Origin: Berkiella sp964594635
GTDB lineage: Bacteria; Pseudomonadota; Gammaproteobacteria; Berkiellales; Berkiellaceae
Reading direction: 5' to 3'
NCBI GenBank assembly: GCA_964594635.1
Contig: CAZQMV010000004.1
Coordinates: forward strand, 62,001-126,000
Length of the DNA stretch: 64,000 nt
Below the pieces are notes generated by a model. That model had not been told where the DNA came from. It did no database searches and saw only the letters and a program-made list of their open reading frames with translations. Numbering within the stretch: the stretch's first letter is position 1; each line of letters starts with the position of its first letter. The translations under genes were made by a program, and so were the position numbers. This document shows, piece by piece, positions 17,627 through 25,886 of the stretch.

Positions 17627-18807
17627 GGTGTGACCAACAATAAGCCTTTCTTAAAAAATTGGGCACCCAATTCAGGCTTATCCATTTTTTCTAATAGTCT
17701 TCCAAGGCATGCATACGTTTGCGGCCTGGGTTCAAGACTCAAACTCGCTTCCATATAACGTTGTGCTTTGCCCCACAATTGTTGACGTTCACAAATGGTT
17801 CCTAATGCCAATAATAAACCAGGGCTTTGCGGATGAACTTTTAACCAATGTTCTGCCTTGGTTAACAATTTGTGTGGCTCTGGATAGGGAAGATGACCAT
17901 AAAATTCAATGGTCTTCTCATTCCAGTTTGCCTTAAGCGAATCACGCAATACTACTTCAGCTTCTAACGGTTCAGATACCGCGATTAGCGCTTTAGCATA
18001 TTCGACTGCAATATCGCTATCTAATTGCATCTCATGTGGAATTTTTTGCCAGCGTGCTTTTAGCTCTTCATAGGAGGCACCGTGCATACTGCCTAATTGT
18101 TCTCTGGCGATCGTTCTTTCTAACAATGCCATTTCCGTTTTGCTTAGGAGTGCCGCGTGCTTTAGCTTAGGTAGCAAAAGAGACAATGCTTCCCATCGTT
18201 GCGATTCAACATAATTGAGTTGTAACAAACGTAACACTTGTGGATGATTCGGTACTTTACTGTCTAAATTCTGGAGTGCCAAAATCGATTTTTCGTATTC
18301 ACCCTTTTCGAAATCTAATTCAGCCTGGGTTAAACCGATGGCCATTTCAGTGTGCTCTTTCGCTTCATCCACTTGCGCAAGCTGAATATAATGATCCCGA
18401 CGTTTGCTTTGTCCTTGAAGCTGAGCAGCCTTGGCCGCAAATAAATAGCCAAGCCAGGGATTGTCACTACGAGGAGCCCCTTTAGCCAACCATTTTTCAG
18501 CCTTTGCAAAGTTCCCTTCAACAAATGCAATAAAACCTTTATGAGTGAGTTGTTTTGAGCGCGTCATGCTAAAGCGCTTTGTCCATTTTTTTAAATAATG
18601 TGGTGTTTTAATCATACCGCCCAGTAACAAACCCACATAATGAATAACTAACAATAACAAGGTTAATAAGATAACGGCTAACCATAGGGGAACATCCACG
18701 CGCCATCCTGCAAACGTGATAACCATTAGACCTGGTGATTGTTCGACATGTAGCCCAATCCACACCGCTAAGGCTAATGCCGCTATCATGATAAACAGTC
18801 GAATCAT
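17614..18807 (-). CDS. hemY: HemY-type haem-cluster membrane protein with TPR-like repeats
   Basis: Inner-membrane protein of the gammaproteobacterial hemCDXY cluster; its biochemical role in haem synthesis is not settled, and it is unrelated to Bacillus protoporphyrinogen oxidase HemY. The 397-residue product has two N-terminal transmembrane segments (about 3-20 and 39-60). The conserved sequence around KTPHYLKKWTKRFSM follows, then helical TPR-like repeats (about 90-390). It lies directly after hemX (13-base gap) and overlaps fpr. Confidence 0.92.
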   Translation of the reverse strand: MIRLFIMIAALALAVWIGLHVEQSPGLMVITFAGWRVDVPLWLAVILLTLLLLVIHYVGLLLGGMIKTPHYLKKWTKRFSMTRSKQLTHKGFIAFVEGNFAKAEKWLAKGAPRSDNPWLGYLFAAKAAQLQGQSKRRDHYIQLAQVDEAKEHTEMAIGLTQAELDFEKGEYEKSILALQNLDSKVPNHPQVLRLLQLNYVESQRWEALSLLLPKLKHAALLSKTEMALLERTIAREQLGSMHGASYEELKARWQKIPHEMQLDSDIAVEYAKALIAVSEPLEAEVVLRDSLKANWNEKTIEFYGHLPYPEPHKLLTKAEHWLKVHPQSPGLLLALGTICERQQLWGKAQRYMEASLSLEPRPQTYACLGRLLEKMDKPELGAQFFKKGLLLVTPCQP

Positions 18808-18820
18808 TCTGCCGCTTTCC

Positions 18821-20167
18821 TCATCGGAGACTAGATAACATTTTGAGAGTACCTGAAATATCCGCCACAGGGCTATCCACCGCTTGGGTTTTTAGCTCGG
18901 CAATTTGTTCAAGTAACGTTTGTTGTTCAGGACTTTTAGCCAAGTAATCTTGTGACCATTTTTCTAAAGACTGTAAACTGGTTAGATAAATTTTACTTTC
19001 CCCTTGCAATACCGCCCATTGTGCCTGTTCTGACATTAATTGCATGGTTCTGATGATTTCCGCTTTTTCTTGCAAAGATAACGCTTGCGGTATGGAGTTC
19101 TCTCCCTCTTTGGTGATACGAATTAAACTTTTAAACTCGTACCACGAACGCCACAGTCCTTTTTGCCATGAAGGTAATGCAGGATCGATGGGGGCGTTTT
19201 GACCTCGGTTTTGTCTGATGGTTTCATTACCCAATGTTTTAAATGGCGCTTTCGCAATCACTGCCTGCAACGCATTTAACTGCTCCCAAAGAATTTGCTT
19301 TTTCACCCGTGGCTGCGCGCCCAATTTCGCAATATCTTTGGCTAATGCTTCTTTAAGACCCCAAAGCGCAGGATCACCTAGCATGGTAATTTTATCGAAT
19401 GCTGCTTGTAACTGTGTGATAGCGGTTGGAATATCACGCGCAATCCTCAAGCGTTCATTGGCCATAAAAATCAGATAATTGACTTCTGACATCACCCAAT
19501 CTTTACTGCCACTTAGAGAAACCAAGCGCATTTGAGCGTTTTGTAAATCTGTTTTTAAAGCAGTAAACGCTTTTTGCTGTGCTTGCCCTTCTTGTTGCAA
19601 GGTATCTACTTGTGCAAGTGATTGTTTCGCTTTATGGAGCAACGATTGTACAGAGGCTTGTTCATCACGCGATTGGCTTTGCAAGGCACTGATATTTTTT
19701 TGTGATAAATAGGTATAAAAAACCAAAGCGCCAACTGCCACCATGCTCATTAAGCTTAACAATAACGACAAGCTGCCAGCAGCGCTGCCTGAAGGCGGTG
19801 GTGGTGGTGGCATTTCACCACCTTTTGATGGAGGAGGAGGAGGTAAATCATCTCGCTCTACTTTTTGTGTTGACTCAAAGGAAGGTGAAGCTTCTTTAAA
19901 GGGTGCATGGGCTGGCGCTATTTCATCTGGGATCTTCGAATGTAAACGGCTTTTGGGTGGTGGATCGATCGATGCACTCCCTACTAATTTTGCAGGATTA
20001 ACGCCGCTATCAATAGGACTGCTCACGACCTTTGCGGGTGTGCTGGGTAAAATTTCTGGCGGAATAGCGCTTTTTTTCTTTTCCTGCGCAGAATACGTCA
20101 CCACCACCTTGCCAGGTGGTGGGGTTTTTTTATCTTGATTGGGATCATCATCCTTCGTATCGGACAT
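18821..20167 (-). CDS. hemX: HemX-like membrane protein of the hem cluster
   Basis: Homologue of the HemX protein (PF04375), often annotated as a uroporphyrinogen methyltransferase although that activity is doubtful. The 448-residue product has an unusually long cytoplasmic N-terminus (about 130 residues) rich in Pro, with polyproline tracts at about 109-126. One transmembrane segment (about 131-153) and a periplasmic coiled-coil/helical domain follow. Proline runs of this kind normally need EF-P for efficient translation. The gene is separated from hemD by an inserted outer-membrane protein gene, unlike the usual hemD-hemX adjacency. Confidence 0.9.
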   Translation of the reverse strand: MSDTKDDDPNQDKKTPPPGKVVVTYSAQEKKKSAIPPEILPSTPAKVVSSPIDSGVNPAKLVGSASIDPPPKSRLHSKIPDEIAPAHAPFKEASPSFESTQKVERDDLPPPPPSKGGEMPPPPPPSGSAAGSLSLLLSLMSMVAVGALVFYTYLSQKNISALQSQSRDEQASVQSLLHKAKQSLAQVDTLQQEGQAQQKAFTALKTDLQNAQMRLVSLSGSKDWVMSEVNYLIFMANERLRIARDIPTAITQLQAAFDKITMLGDPALWGLKEALAKDIAKLGAQPRVKKQILWEQLNALQAVIAKAPFKTLGNETIRQNRGQNAPIDPALPSWQKGLWRSWYEFKSLIRITKEGENSIPQALSLQEKAEIIRTMQLMSEQAQWAVLQGESKIYLTSLQSLEKWSQDYLAKSPEQQTLLEQIAELKTQAVDSPVADISGTLKMLSSLR

Positions 20168-20190
20168 GGTTACTCTCTATTCTTAGATGT

Positions 20191-20940
20191 TTAGGCCATT
20201 TGCAAAAAGAAGCCCAAGCCAAACACATGAGAATTTCTAGGATAAACAGTGTAATTGTTTGGCAGTACCGTCGGTAAAATCGCGCCGTTGCTATCTATGC
20301 CAACAGGAATGGTTGCTTCAAGTTGTGAGGTATTTTCCCAAACCCATTGTAAGCGTGTTCCTAAGTTTTCTGTGATCATATGACGCACACCAAGACCCAA
20401 ACGCAACATCGCACGGCTATCGGTATCCCAATAAGTAGGGCGATTCGCTGGGAAGCCAGGAGCCACTTGGTTCTGAACAAAAGTCGTCTCATATTTCATT
20501 TGTACCCATGAGACACCTAAAAGACCGGTGAATTGCGTATTTGGCAACACTGGCCATATGCCAATTAAATCGAGATGCCATCCGTCCAGAGAAGCATCAG
20601 ATATATACAGCTGATTACCTAAACCCAAGTTGCCGGTAAAACCTAAAACAGACTGCGTGTCATTGTAAAATTGATTTTTGGTTTGGCGATACATATGCTC
20701 ATAACCCACTTCAAGACCGAGGTACTTATGCATATTGGTGCCAATAAAAAAGTTGGTGTCAGGATAATGATTTCGGAAATGCTTGTGACCAAAACTCGGT
20801 TCAAATGCAACGTTTCTCAAATTGGCATCAACCCCTACATAGGGTTTGAACTCCCACTGATCCCAAATGCCATCTGCAGATGCGACGGTTGAAAGCGACA
20901 ATGCGATAAGTCCGATTGCAATTTTTGATACTCTGTCCAT
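20191..20940 (-). CDS. Outer-membrane beta-barrel protein inserted in the hem cluster
   Basis: A 249-residue secreted protein with a clear signal peptide (1-22, cleavage after ASA). It has alternating hydrophobic/aromatic beta strands typical of small 8-stranded barrels (FKPYVGVDAN, FIGTNMHKYLGLEVGYEH, AMLRLGLGVRHMI, HVFGLGFFLQMA). It resembles the OmpA/OmpW-like opacity families; no ligand is evident. Unusually, it ends in Met-Ala rather than an aromatic residue. It sits between hemD and hemX on the same strand with short gaps, so it is probably transcribed with the haem genes; a role in haem or iron traffic is only speculation. Confidence 0.78.
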   Translation of the reverse strand: MDRVSKIAIGLIALSLSTVASADGIWDQWEFKPYVGVDANLRNVAFEPSFGHKHFRNHYPDTNFFIGTNMHKYLGLEVGYEHMYRQTKNQFYNDTQSVLGFTGNLGLGNQLYISDASLDGWHLDLIGIWPVLPNTQFTGLLGVSWVQMKYETTFVQNQVAPGFPANRPTYWDTDSRAMLRLGLGVRHMITENLGTRLQWVWENTSQLEATIPVGIDSNGAILPTVLPNNYTVYPRNSHVFGLGFFLQMA

Positions 20941-20968
20941 GAGATCCTCTTGGTAATCGTAATAACCC

Positions 20969-21754
20969 TCATGTCATAGTATGACAAAATTGCGAAACGT
21001 GCAGCAAAGTTGCGCAAAGTTGTTCTTGATGCGCCCCTTTTGTCACGTAAATATGTTGGATTTCCCACTTTCTGGCAATGGCCGCTATTCGCTCACTGAC
21101 CACCACAAATGCTTGTTGCTGCAGCCATGTTTGGTAGTTTGCTGGAACACTTTGAAGAAAGTGCTCTAAACTATTTTGACTTGTTGCAATAAAGCAAAAG
21201 CGCCCATCAAGCCATGTTGGCATCAGTGATGCCAATGCTAAGGGTGTCTGTTCTTGGCGATAAACCTTCGCCCATTCTACCGTGGCTTGGCGCAATGTGA
21301 GCGTGTCATACAACAACGTCCGCCCCCCCTCACCCGCTAACAAGACTATTTTTTTGTTAGCAATCTTATTTACTTGTAGAAAAGGTTCCGTGAGTAATTT
21401 TTCGCTATCGGTTCCAAGCATGGGTGTAAAAAAAACCGACACCCCTATTGCACGTAAAGCCGCTGTTGTCGCCTGCCCCATCGTGATGACTTTCGCTTGT
21501 GATTGACGCAATGCCTCCAAAACAACTTGAGGGGCAAAGTGCACAGCATTTTGACTTGAGACAATGATCCAATCGGCTGCATGGATGTGATCTCGCCATT
21601 GGCCGATATCCTCTGATTCAACCGGTGCAATGGTAAGGCTTGGGAGACTCATCGGTGTTCCGCCCATTTTTTCAATGGCAGATAATAATGGCTGCGCAAG
21701 ATGCGTTGGTCGCATCACAACCACTTGCCACCCTTTTAATGCCACATTATCCAT
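20969..21754 (-). CDS. hemD: Uroporphyrinogen-III synthase
   Basis: Closes and rearranges hydroxymethylbilane to uroporphyrinogen III. HemD sequences diverge strongly; the assignment rests on the 261-residue length, two HemD half-domains (residues 8-45 with VVVMRPTHLAQPL, and DWIIVSSQNAVHF) and position after hemC. The ATG at 21754 overlaps the hemC stop by 8 bases in an ATGGATAA arrangement; a longer frame starting at 21772 is less likely. hemX is normally next but here follows an inserted barrel gene. Confidence 0.9.
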   Translation of the reverse strand: MDNVALKGWQVVVMRPTHLAQPLLSAIEKMGGTPMSLPSLTIAPVESEDIGQWRDHIHAADWIIVSSQNAVHFAPQVVLEALRQSQAKVITMGQATTAALRAIGVSVFFTPMLGTDSEKLLTEPFLQVNKIANKKIVLLAGEGGRTLLYDTLTLRQATVEWAKVYRQEQTPLALASLMPTWLDGRFCFIATSQNSLEHFLQSVPANYQTWLQQQAFVVVSERIAAIARKWEIQHIYVTKGAHQEQLCATLLHVSQFCHTMT

Positions 21755-22679
21755 GCTGCAAAATATCATCAATCAGATCTTTAGCACCTTGATCCACTAA
21801 TGCTGCTGCGACTTTTTCGCCTAATAGCGCAGCATTTTCGATAGCATCAACGCCAAACGCTTCTAACCAGTTTGGCTGATTGGGATGCCCTACGCGTCCT
21901 GTTAAACGCAGCTGACCATTTTGGAGAGTAGCAAAACCTGCAACGGGGATCTGGCAATTGCCACCAAGAGCGGCATTCATTGCACGCTCCGCAGTAATAC
22001 AAGCCCGTGTTGCATGATCTTCTAATACTGACACTAATCCGCGCACACGATCATCTTCGCTTCGGCACTCAATAGCTAATGCGCCTTGTCCCACTGCGGG
22101 TAACATTTGTTCTGGAGAAAAGGTTTGTGTGATATGCGCCTCAAAACCTAAACGATTTAAGCCCGCCGCCGCTAAGACAATCGCATCCCACTCACCTTCA
22201 GTGCATTTGCGCAAACGTGAATCGATGTTTCCACGCAACGGTGAATAGTGCAGATCGGGACGGTAATGGCGTAATTGAACGGTGCGCCGTAAACTGGAGG
22301 TGCCAATTTTGCTGCCAGCAGGTAACGTTTCTAATGTATAGCCTTTAGGGCAAATAAAAGCATCCAAGGGACTTTCGCGCTGACAGATCGCTGCTAAACC
22401 TAATTGCTCTGGAAACACCGCAGGCAGATCTTTAAGCGAATGCACTGCCAGATCCGCTTCATTATTTAACAAAGCATTTTCTAATTCTTTAACAAAAAGC
22501 CCTTTACCCCCAATTTTTTGTAAGGGGGTATCAAGCCAGAGATCGCCTTTGGTTTTGATCCCGATAATCTCAATATCAAGGGAGGCGTGATGCGATTGTA
22601 AACGATCACGAATATGCTCGGCTTGCCACATGGCTAAGCGGCTGGTACGGGTAACAATTCTTAAGGGAGTTGCACTCAT
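21747..22679 (-). CDS. hemC: Porphobilinogen deaminase (hydroxymethylbilane synthase)
   Basis: Polymerises four porphobilinogen units to hydroxymethylbilane. The 310-residue product carries the dipyrromethane cofactor attachment Cys242 in GGNCQIPVA, at the same number as in E. coli. Conserved active-site segments VHSLKDLP (79-86) and GTSSLRR (126-132) are present. The algR-hemC-hemD order is the classical Pseudomonas-type arrangement. A 64-base gap separates it from algR. Confidence 0.97.
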   Translation of the reverse strand: MSATPLRIVTRTSRLAMWQAEHIRDRLQSHHASLDIEIIGIKTKGDLWLDTPLQKIGGKGLFVKELENALLNNEADLAVHSLKDLPAVFPEQLGLAAICQRESPLDAFICPKGYTLETLPAGSKIGTSSLRRTVQLRHYRPDLHYSPLRGNIDSRLRKCTEGEWDAIVLAAAGLNRLGFEAHITQTFSPEQMLPAVGQGALAIECRSEDDRVRGLVSVLEDHATRACITAERAMNAALGGNCQIPVAGFATLQNGQLRLTGRVGHPNQPNWLEAFGVDAIENAALLGEKVAAALVDQGAKDLIDDILQHG

Positions 22680-22743
22680 TTAATACCATAGATTGCATGA
22701 AAAGAGCGCATTTTACGTGTTTTGGCAGTCAAAAGAAACCGCT

Positions 22744-23481
22744 TTAGCCACCACTCATAATTTGACGAACCTTCGCAACGTGACGACGGCTCACATCGAG
22801 TGTTTCTTCTACACCGCGTAAACGAATGCAAGGTTGACCACTCGAATTTTTTTCTAATGCTTGAATATGTTCCATTGAAATCAAGCAATTACGGTGAACC
22901 CGTAAAAAACGTTCACCAAACTCGGTTTCTAGTTCTTTAAGTGTGTCTTCAATGAGCACTTCACCTTCTTTATGACGCACGGTGACATATTTATGCTCTG
23001 CGCGGAAATAATAGATCTCTCCAATGGGCACGAGAACAATGCCGCGGCGGGTGCGTGAACTGATATGGGTACGGGCTTTGGGTGTACCATCTTCTTTTCG
23101 ATTTAACGATTTCCATTGCACCTTGTTTGGTTTTAACGCTTTATGGAGCGCTTCACTCAACCTTTCAGGACGCACGGGTTTTAATAAATAATCGACTGCA
23201 TGAACTTTAAATGCTTCGAGTGCATATTCATCATAAGCAGTGGTAAAGATCACCGCAGGCGGCTCATCCATACCTACTAAATGGCGAGCAACTTCCAAAC
23301 CGTCGATGCCTGGCATACGAATATCAAGCAACACCACATCAGGATGTAACGCATCAATCTTTTGTAAGGCTTCTTGGCCATTAGATGCCTCACCCAGCAC
23401 TTCGTGCTCGTTCTGTTCTAGCAAGATCCGCTTAATGCGGTCTCTGGCTAAGCTTTCGTCGTCAACAATTAATATTCGCAT
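22744..23481 (-). CDS. algR: LytTR-family response regulator AlgR
   Basis: DNA-binding response regulator. The 245-residue product has an N-terminal receiver domain (acidic pocket Asp7/Asp8, phospho-acceptor Asp53 in LLDIRMPG) and a C-terminal LytTR domain (about 135-240; FRAEHKYVTV, FLRVHRNCLIS). Together with algZ upstream and hemC downstream this is the AlgR locus; in Pseudomonas AlgR controls alginate, twitching and virulence genes. No alginate genes are in this window, so its targets here are unknown. Confidence 0.93.
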   Translation of the reverse strand: MRILIVDDESLARDRIKRILLEQNEHEVLGEASNGQEALQKIDALHPDVVLLDIRMPGIDGLEVARHLVGMDEPPAVIFTTAYDEYALEAFKVHAVDYLLKPVRPERLSEALHKALKPNKVQWKSLNRKEDGTPKARTHISSRTRRGIVLVPIGEIYYFRAEHKYVTVRHKEGEVLIEDTLKELETEFGERFLRVHRNCLISMEHIQALEKNSSGQPCIRLRGVEETLDVSRRHVAKVRQIMSGG

Positions 23482-23523
23482 AGGATTGCCTCAATCCTTT
23501 ATACCTATGTTTAGATCTATCGG

Positions 23524-24594
23524 TTAGATCCCACTTTTTAGATAGGGGAACATGACTGTCACTTCATACTGTTCTGGTAATTTATTTACCTTTATCTTAG
23601 CATGACTTCCGAACAGAAGGTTAAGTCTGTGCCCAATATTGACCATCGCTATCCTATTTCCTTGCGGAGCCTTGGGTTTTGTCTCTGCAGGAATGGGGTT
23701 CGATAAGTGAATACAGACCATATTCCCTTGCATCTCCCCGCGTACTGTAATGGTGCCGCCTTGTTCTAAGGGTTGGATCCCATGGTAAATGGCATTTTCC
23801 ACTAAAGGCTGTAATGTGAGCATCGGGATTGCCGCATCTTCTGGCACCTTTGACAGATCGACATCTATCGTTAACCTATCATCAAGACGCAAGCCTTCAA
23901 TACGTAAGTAGTTACGACACAAATTCCATTCCTCTGAAAGCGGTATCATGGCTCCGGTATGTAACGTTGCACGAAATAATTCTGACAAATCTTCAACAGC
24001 TTGCTCAGCCGCTTTGGGTTGTGTATGAATAAGACTAGCGATGATATTCATGCTATTAAATAAGAAATGGGGACGAATACGTGCCTGCAATGCTTCTACT
24101 CTGGCTTGGCTTTCAAGCTCAATACGACGTTTCCATTGATGTTGGATATAAAAATAACGTAATGCAACAAACGTCATAATCGCACTGATCATGACACAAC
24201 GAGAAACAAACTGACTGATCGTCTCTGGATTACTGCCCCATTGGTAATTAATTTTTATGAGCAGATATTGACCCAGCCCTGCGATACAACCCGTGACGAG
24301 CACAACCAAGAGATAAGCCGTAATCGCAGCCCAGACTAAAGAAAGTTTAGCGAGAAAGCGTCTGGCCGTACATAAAACGCCTGCACTCGCAAAAGCTATC
24401 CATTGCACAAATACCGAAAGCAATCCCAATTCATCCCACGATTCGTGAAGGATGTCACCTGTGGCTAAAATCAGCACCAAAGCAACTAACTCAGCTCCAA
24501 TGCAGAGAATAAAAATCGTTTTAACCGCACAAAAATTCGGTAAGAAAAAGTCTTCTTCCATGGCGGCTTGAGATGTTTGGTTTTGCTCTTCCAT
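23524..24594 (-). CDS. algZ: Sensor histidine kinase AlgZ/FimS (LytS-type)
   Basis: Inner-membrane sensor predicted to pair with AlgR. The 356-residue product has about four transmembrane segments in the first 150 residues. The His_kinase motif RPHFLFNSMN (His176) and a C-terminal HATPase domain with LQPLVENAIYHGI follow. No periplasmic sensory domain is visible. The stop lies 42 bases before algR, so the two are co-transcribed. In Pseudomonas AlgZ may act as a phosphatase as well as a kinase. Confidence 0.92.
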   Translation of the reverse strand: MEEQNQTSQAAMEEDFFLPNFCAVKTIFILCIGAELVALVLILATGDILHESWDELGLLSVFVQWIAFASAGVLCTARRFLAKLSLVWAAITAYLLVVLVTGCIAGLGQYLLIKINYQWGSNPETISQFVSRCVMISAIMTFVALRYFYIQHQWKRRIELESQARVEALQARIRPHFLFNSMNIIASLIHTQPKAAEQAVEDLSELFRATLHTGAMIPLSEEWNLCRNYLRIEGLRLDDRLTIDVDLSKVPEDAAIPMLTLQPLVENAIYHGIQPLEQGGTITVRGEMQGNMVCIHLSNPIPAETKPKAPQGNRIAMVNIGHRLNLLFGSHAKIKVNKLPEQYEVTVMFPYLKSGI

Positions 24595-24600
24595 ATTCTT

Positions 24601-25272
24601 TTAGTTTAGGGCATTTTTAATCCATGCCCCAATATCGTGTAACTCCGTCAAACTGACTGTGTGCGCCATGGGGTAACTGTGCCAATCCACTTCAAAGCCA
24701 GCCGCTTGCAGATGGGTGCAAGATTGTTGCCCTATCCAGTAAGAAACAACGGTATCCATAAAACCATGTCCCATGAAAAGCGGAAGCTTTGCATTTGCTG
24801 AGCTCTTTTCTTTTGCTAATTGATCATGCAATGGTAAATAAGAAGATAAAATAATCGCACCCGCTAACGGCTTCGGATAACGAAGCGCCGTATGTAAAGC
24901 CATTGCGCCGCCTTGTGAGAAACCCGCTAAAAAGATCCGCTCGCTTTTGATCCCTTTTTGAATTTGATCATTTAATAACAACAAAATCGCTTGCTCAGAT
25001 TTTTTGATGCCAATTTCGTCTTGTCCCGCCCGAAGATCAATAGCGCCAATATCATACCAAGCTGGCATCACCATGCCACCATTCATCGTAATGGGCATCA
25101 CGGGCGCATGAGGAAAGATAAACCGGATCCGATGTTCTTTTTCTAAACCAAGACTGGGTACCGCATCAACAAAATCATGTCCATCAGCGCCGAGGCCATG
25201 TAACCAGATAACACACGCATCAGCGGTTTGTTGCGGCTCAATGATTTCAGCATCTAGTAAAGCATCTGCCAT
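24601..25272 (-). CDS. Carboxylesterase / acyl-protein thioesterase-like alpha/beta hydrolase
   Basis: Cytoplasmic serine esterase of the phospholipase/carboxylesterase (Abhydrolase_2) family. The 223-residue product contains the nucleophile Ser119 in GFSQGG, Asp173 in HGFMDTVV and His at about 204 in YPMAHTV, with the HGLGADGHDF oxyanion segment near the N-terminus. Homologues are called EstB in Pseudomonas; the natural substrate is unknown. It lies between cyaY and algZ with gaps under 10 bases, so it belongs to the same transcription unit. Confidence 0.9.
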   Translation of the reverse strand: MADALLDAEIIEPQQTADACVIWLHGLGADGHDFVDAVPSLGLEKEHRIRFIFPHAPVMPITMNGGMVMPAWYDIGAIDLRAGQDEIGIKKSEQAILLLLNDQIQKGIKSERIFLAGFSQGGAMALHTALRYPKPLAGAIILSSYLPLHDQLAKEKSSANAKLPLFMGHGFMDTVVSYWIGQQSCTHLQAAGFEVDWHSYPMAHTVSLTELHDIGAWIKNALN

Positions 25273-25281
25273 TCCTTTCTC

Positions 25282-25602
25282 CTAAAAAGTTATCTTGGTT
25301 ACATCTAATGTTAGACCCGCATGTTTAGCACAATCCGCTATGGTTTGTATCAGCGTTTGTTGGTTCTTAGTCACCCAGTCCCCTTGGTGCAACCGAAAAT
25401 GATATGCCCCTTGTTTCGCTGCTAACCATATTTCTTGTAAAGATGCTTGCCTTGAAAGCACTAAACAGTCCCCTTGTTCGAAAGTAATTGTTAAAATACC
25501 TTCTTGTGAATCAAAATCGAGCTCTTCCTCGGCATTTTCTAGCCAGGATTCAATTTTTAGAAAGAGTGTATCGACCATTTGGTGATATTGTTGCTCATTC
25601 AT
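25282..25602 (-). CDS. cyaY: Frataxin-family iron protein CyaY
   Basis: Bacterial frataxin, an iron-binding modulator of Fe-S cluster assembly by IscS/IscU. The 106-residue product shows the acidic first helix (SWLENAEEELDFDSQ), the short beta strands ILTITFEQGDCLVLSRQ and the conserved EIWLAAK segment followed by YHFR. It is the first gene of the minus-strand run leading to the haem genes, which groups iron handling with tetrapyrrole synthesis. It is divergent from lptM-lysA, as in many gammaproteobacteria. Confidence 0.95.
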   Translation of the reverse strand: MNEQQYHQMVDTLFLKIESWLENAEEELDFDSQEGILTITFEQGDCLVLSRQASLQEIWLAAKQGAYHFRLHQGDWVTKNQQTLIQTIADCAKHAGLTLDVTKITF

Positions 25603-25644
25603 AAATGACTTATTCCATCAGATGCAGATTTTGGTGCACATTAT

Positions 25645-25726
25645 AAGCTAGCTCTCTCTTAAAGTCGCGGAAGAAACGAAAGTAAGAAAAAAAACTTTAT
25701 ACCTTGCGAGAGAATAGCTTTTTTTT
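25645..25726 (+). promoter_or_regulatory. Terminator-like stem-loop in the lptM-lysA leader
   Basis: Arms AAGCTA-g-CTCTC (25645-25656) and GAGAG-aa-TAGCTT (25708-25720) pair over 11 bases with one internal loop and are followed by eight T (25719-25726). This lies 23 bases before the lptM ATG with no plus-strand gene upstream to terminate, so it could be an attenuator of lptM-lysA. It does not resemble the lysine riboswitch. Confidence 0.4.
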
Positions 25727-25748
25727 ATACCATGAGAGGAATGCGCTA

Positions 25749-25886
25749 ATGAACAAACCAACAACAAGGCTTATACGCCTCTTCTTTTTATTAGGGAGCC
25801 TAGTGTGTTTCCTTGGCGGCTGCGGTCAAACAGGGCCTCTCACTTTACCACAACCAGAGAAGATCAAGGATAATGAACCACTTTGA
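25749..25886 (+). CDS. lptM: LptM (YifL)-type small outer-membrane lipoprotein
   Basis: A 45-residue lipoprotein with a hydrophobic signal (residues 10-24) and the lipobox LGGC, followed by GQTGPLTLP, the conserved start of mature LptM/YifL. LptM assists maturation of the LPS translocon LptDE. The ATG at 25749 follows a GAGAGGA ribosome-binding site; a longer upstream frame is not needed. Its 3' end overlaps the lysA start by 14 bases, and lptM-lysA-dapF is a conserved gene order. Confidence 0.9.
   Translation: MNKPTTRLIRLFFLLGSLVCFLGGCGQTGPLTLPQPEKIKDNEPL

Noticed and set aside
19743..20138. 131-codon plus-strand frame opposite hemX
   Set aside because: It is a Gly/Ser-rich shadow of the hemX polyproline region and has no ribosome-binding site.
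25645..25748. Lysine riboswitch before lysA
   Set aside because: The leader is too short and lacks the conserved L-box core; only a terminator-like stem is visible.
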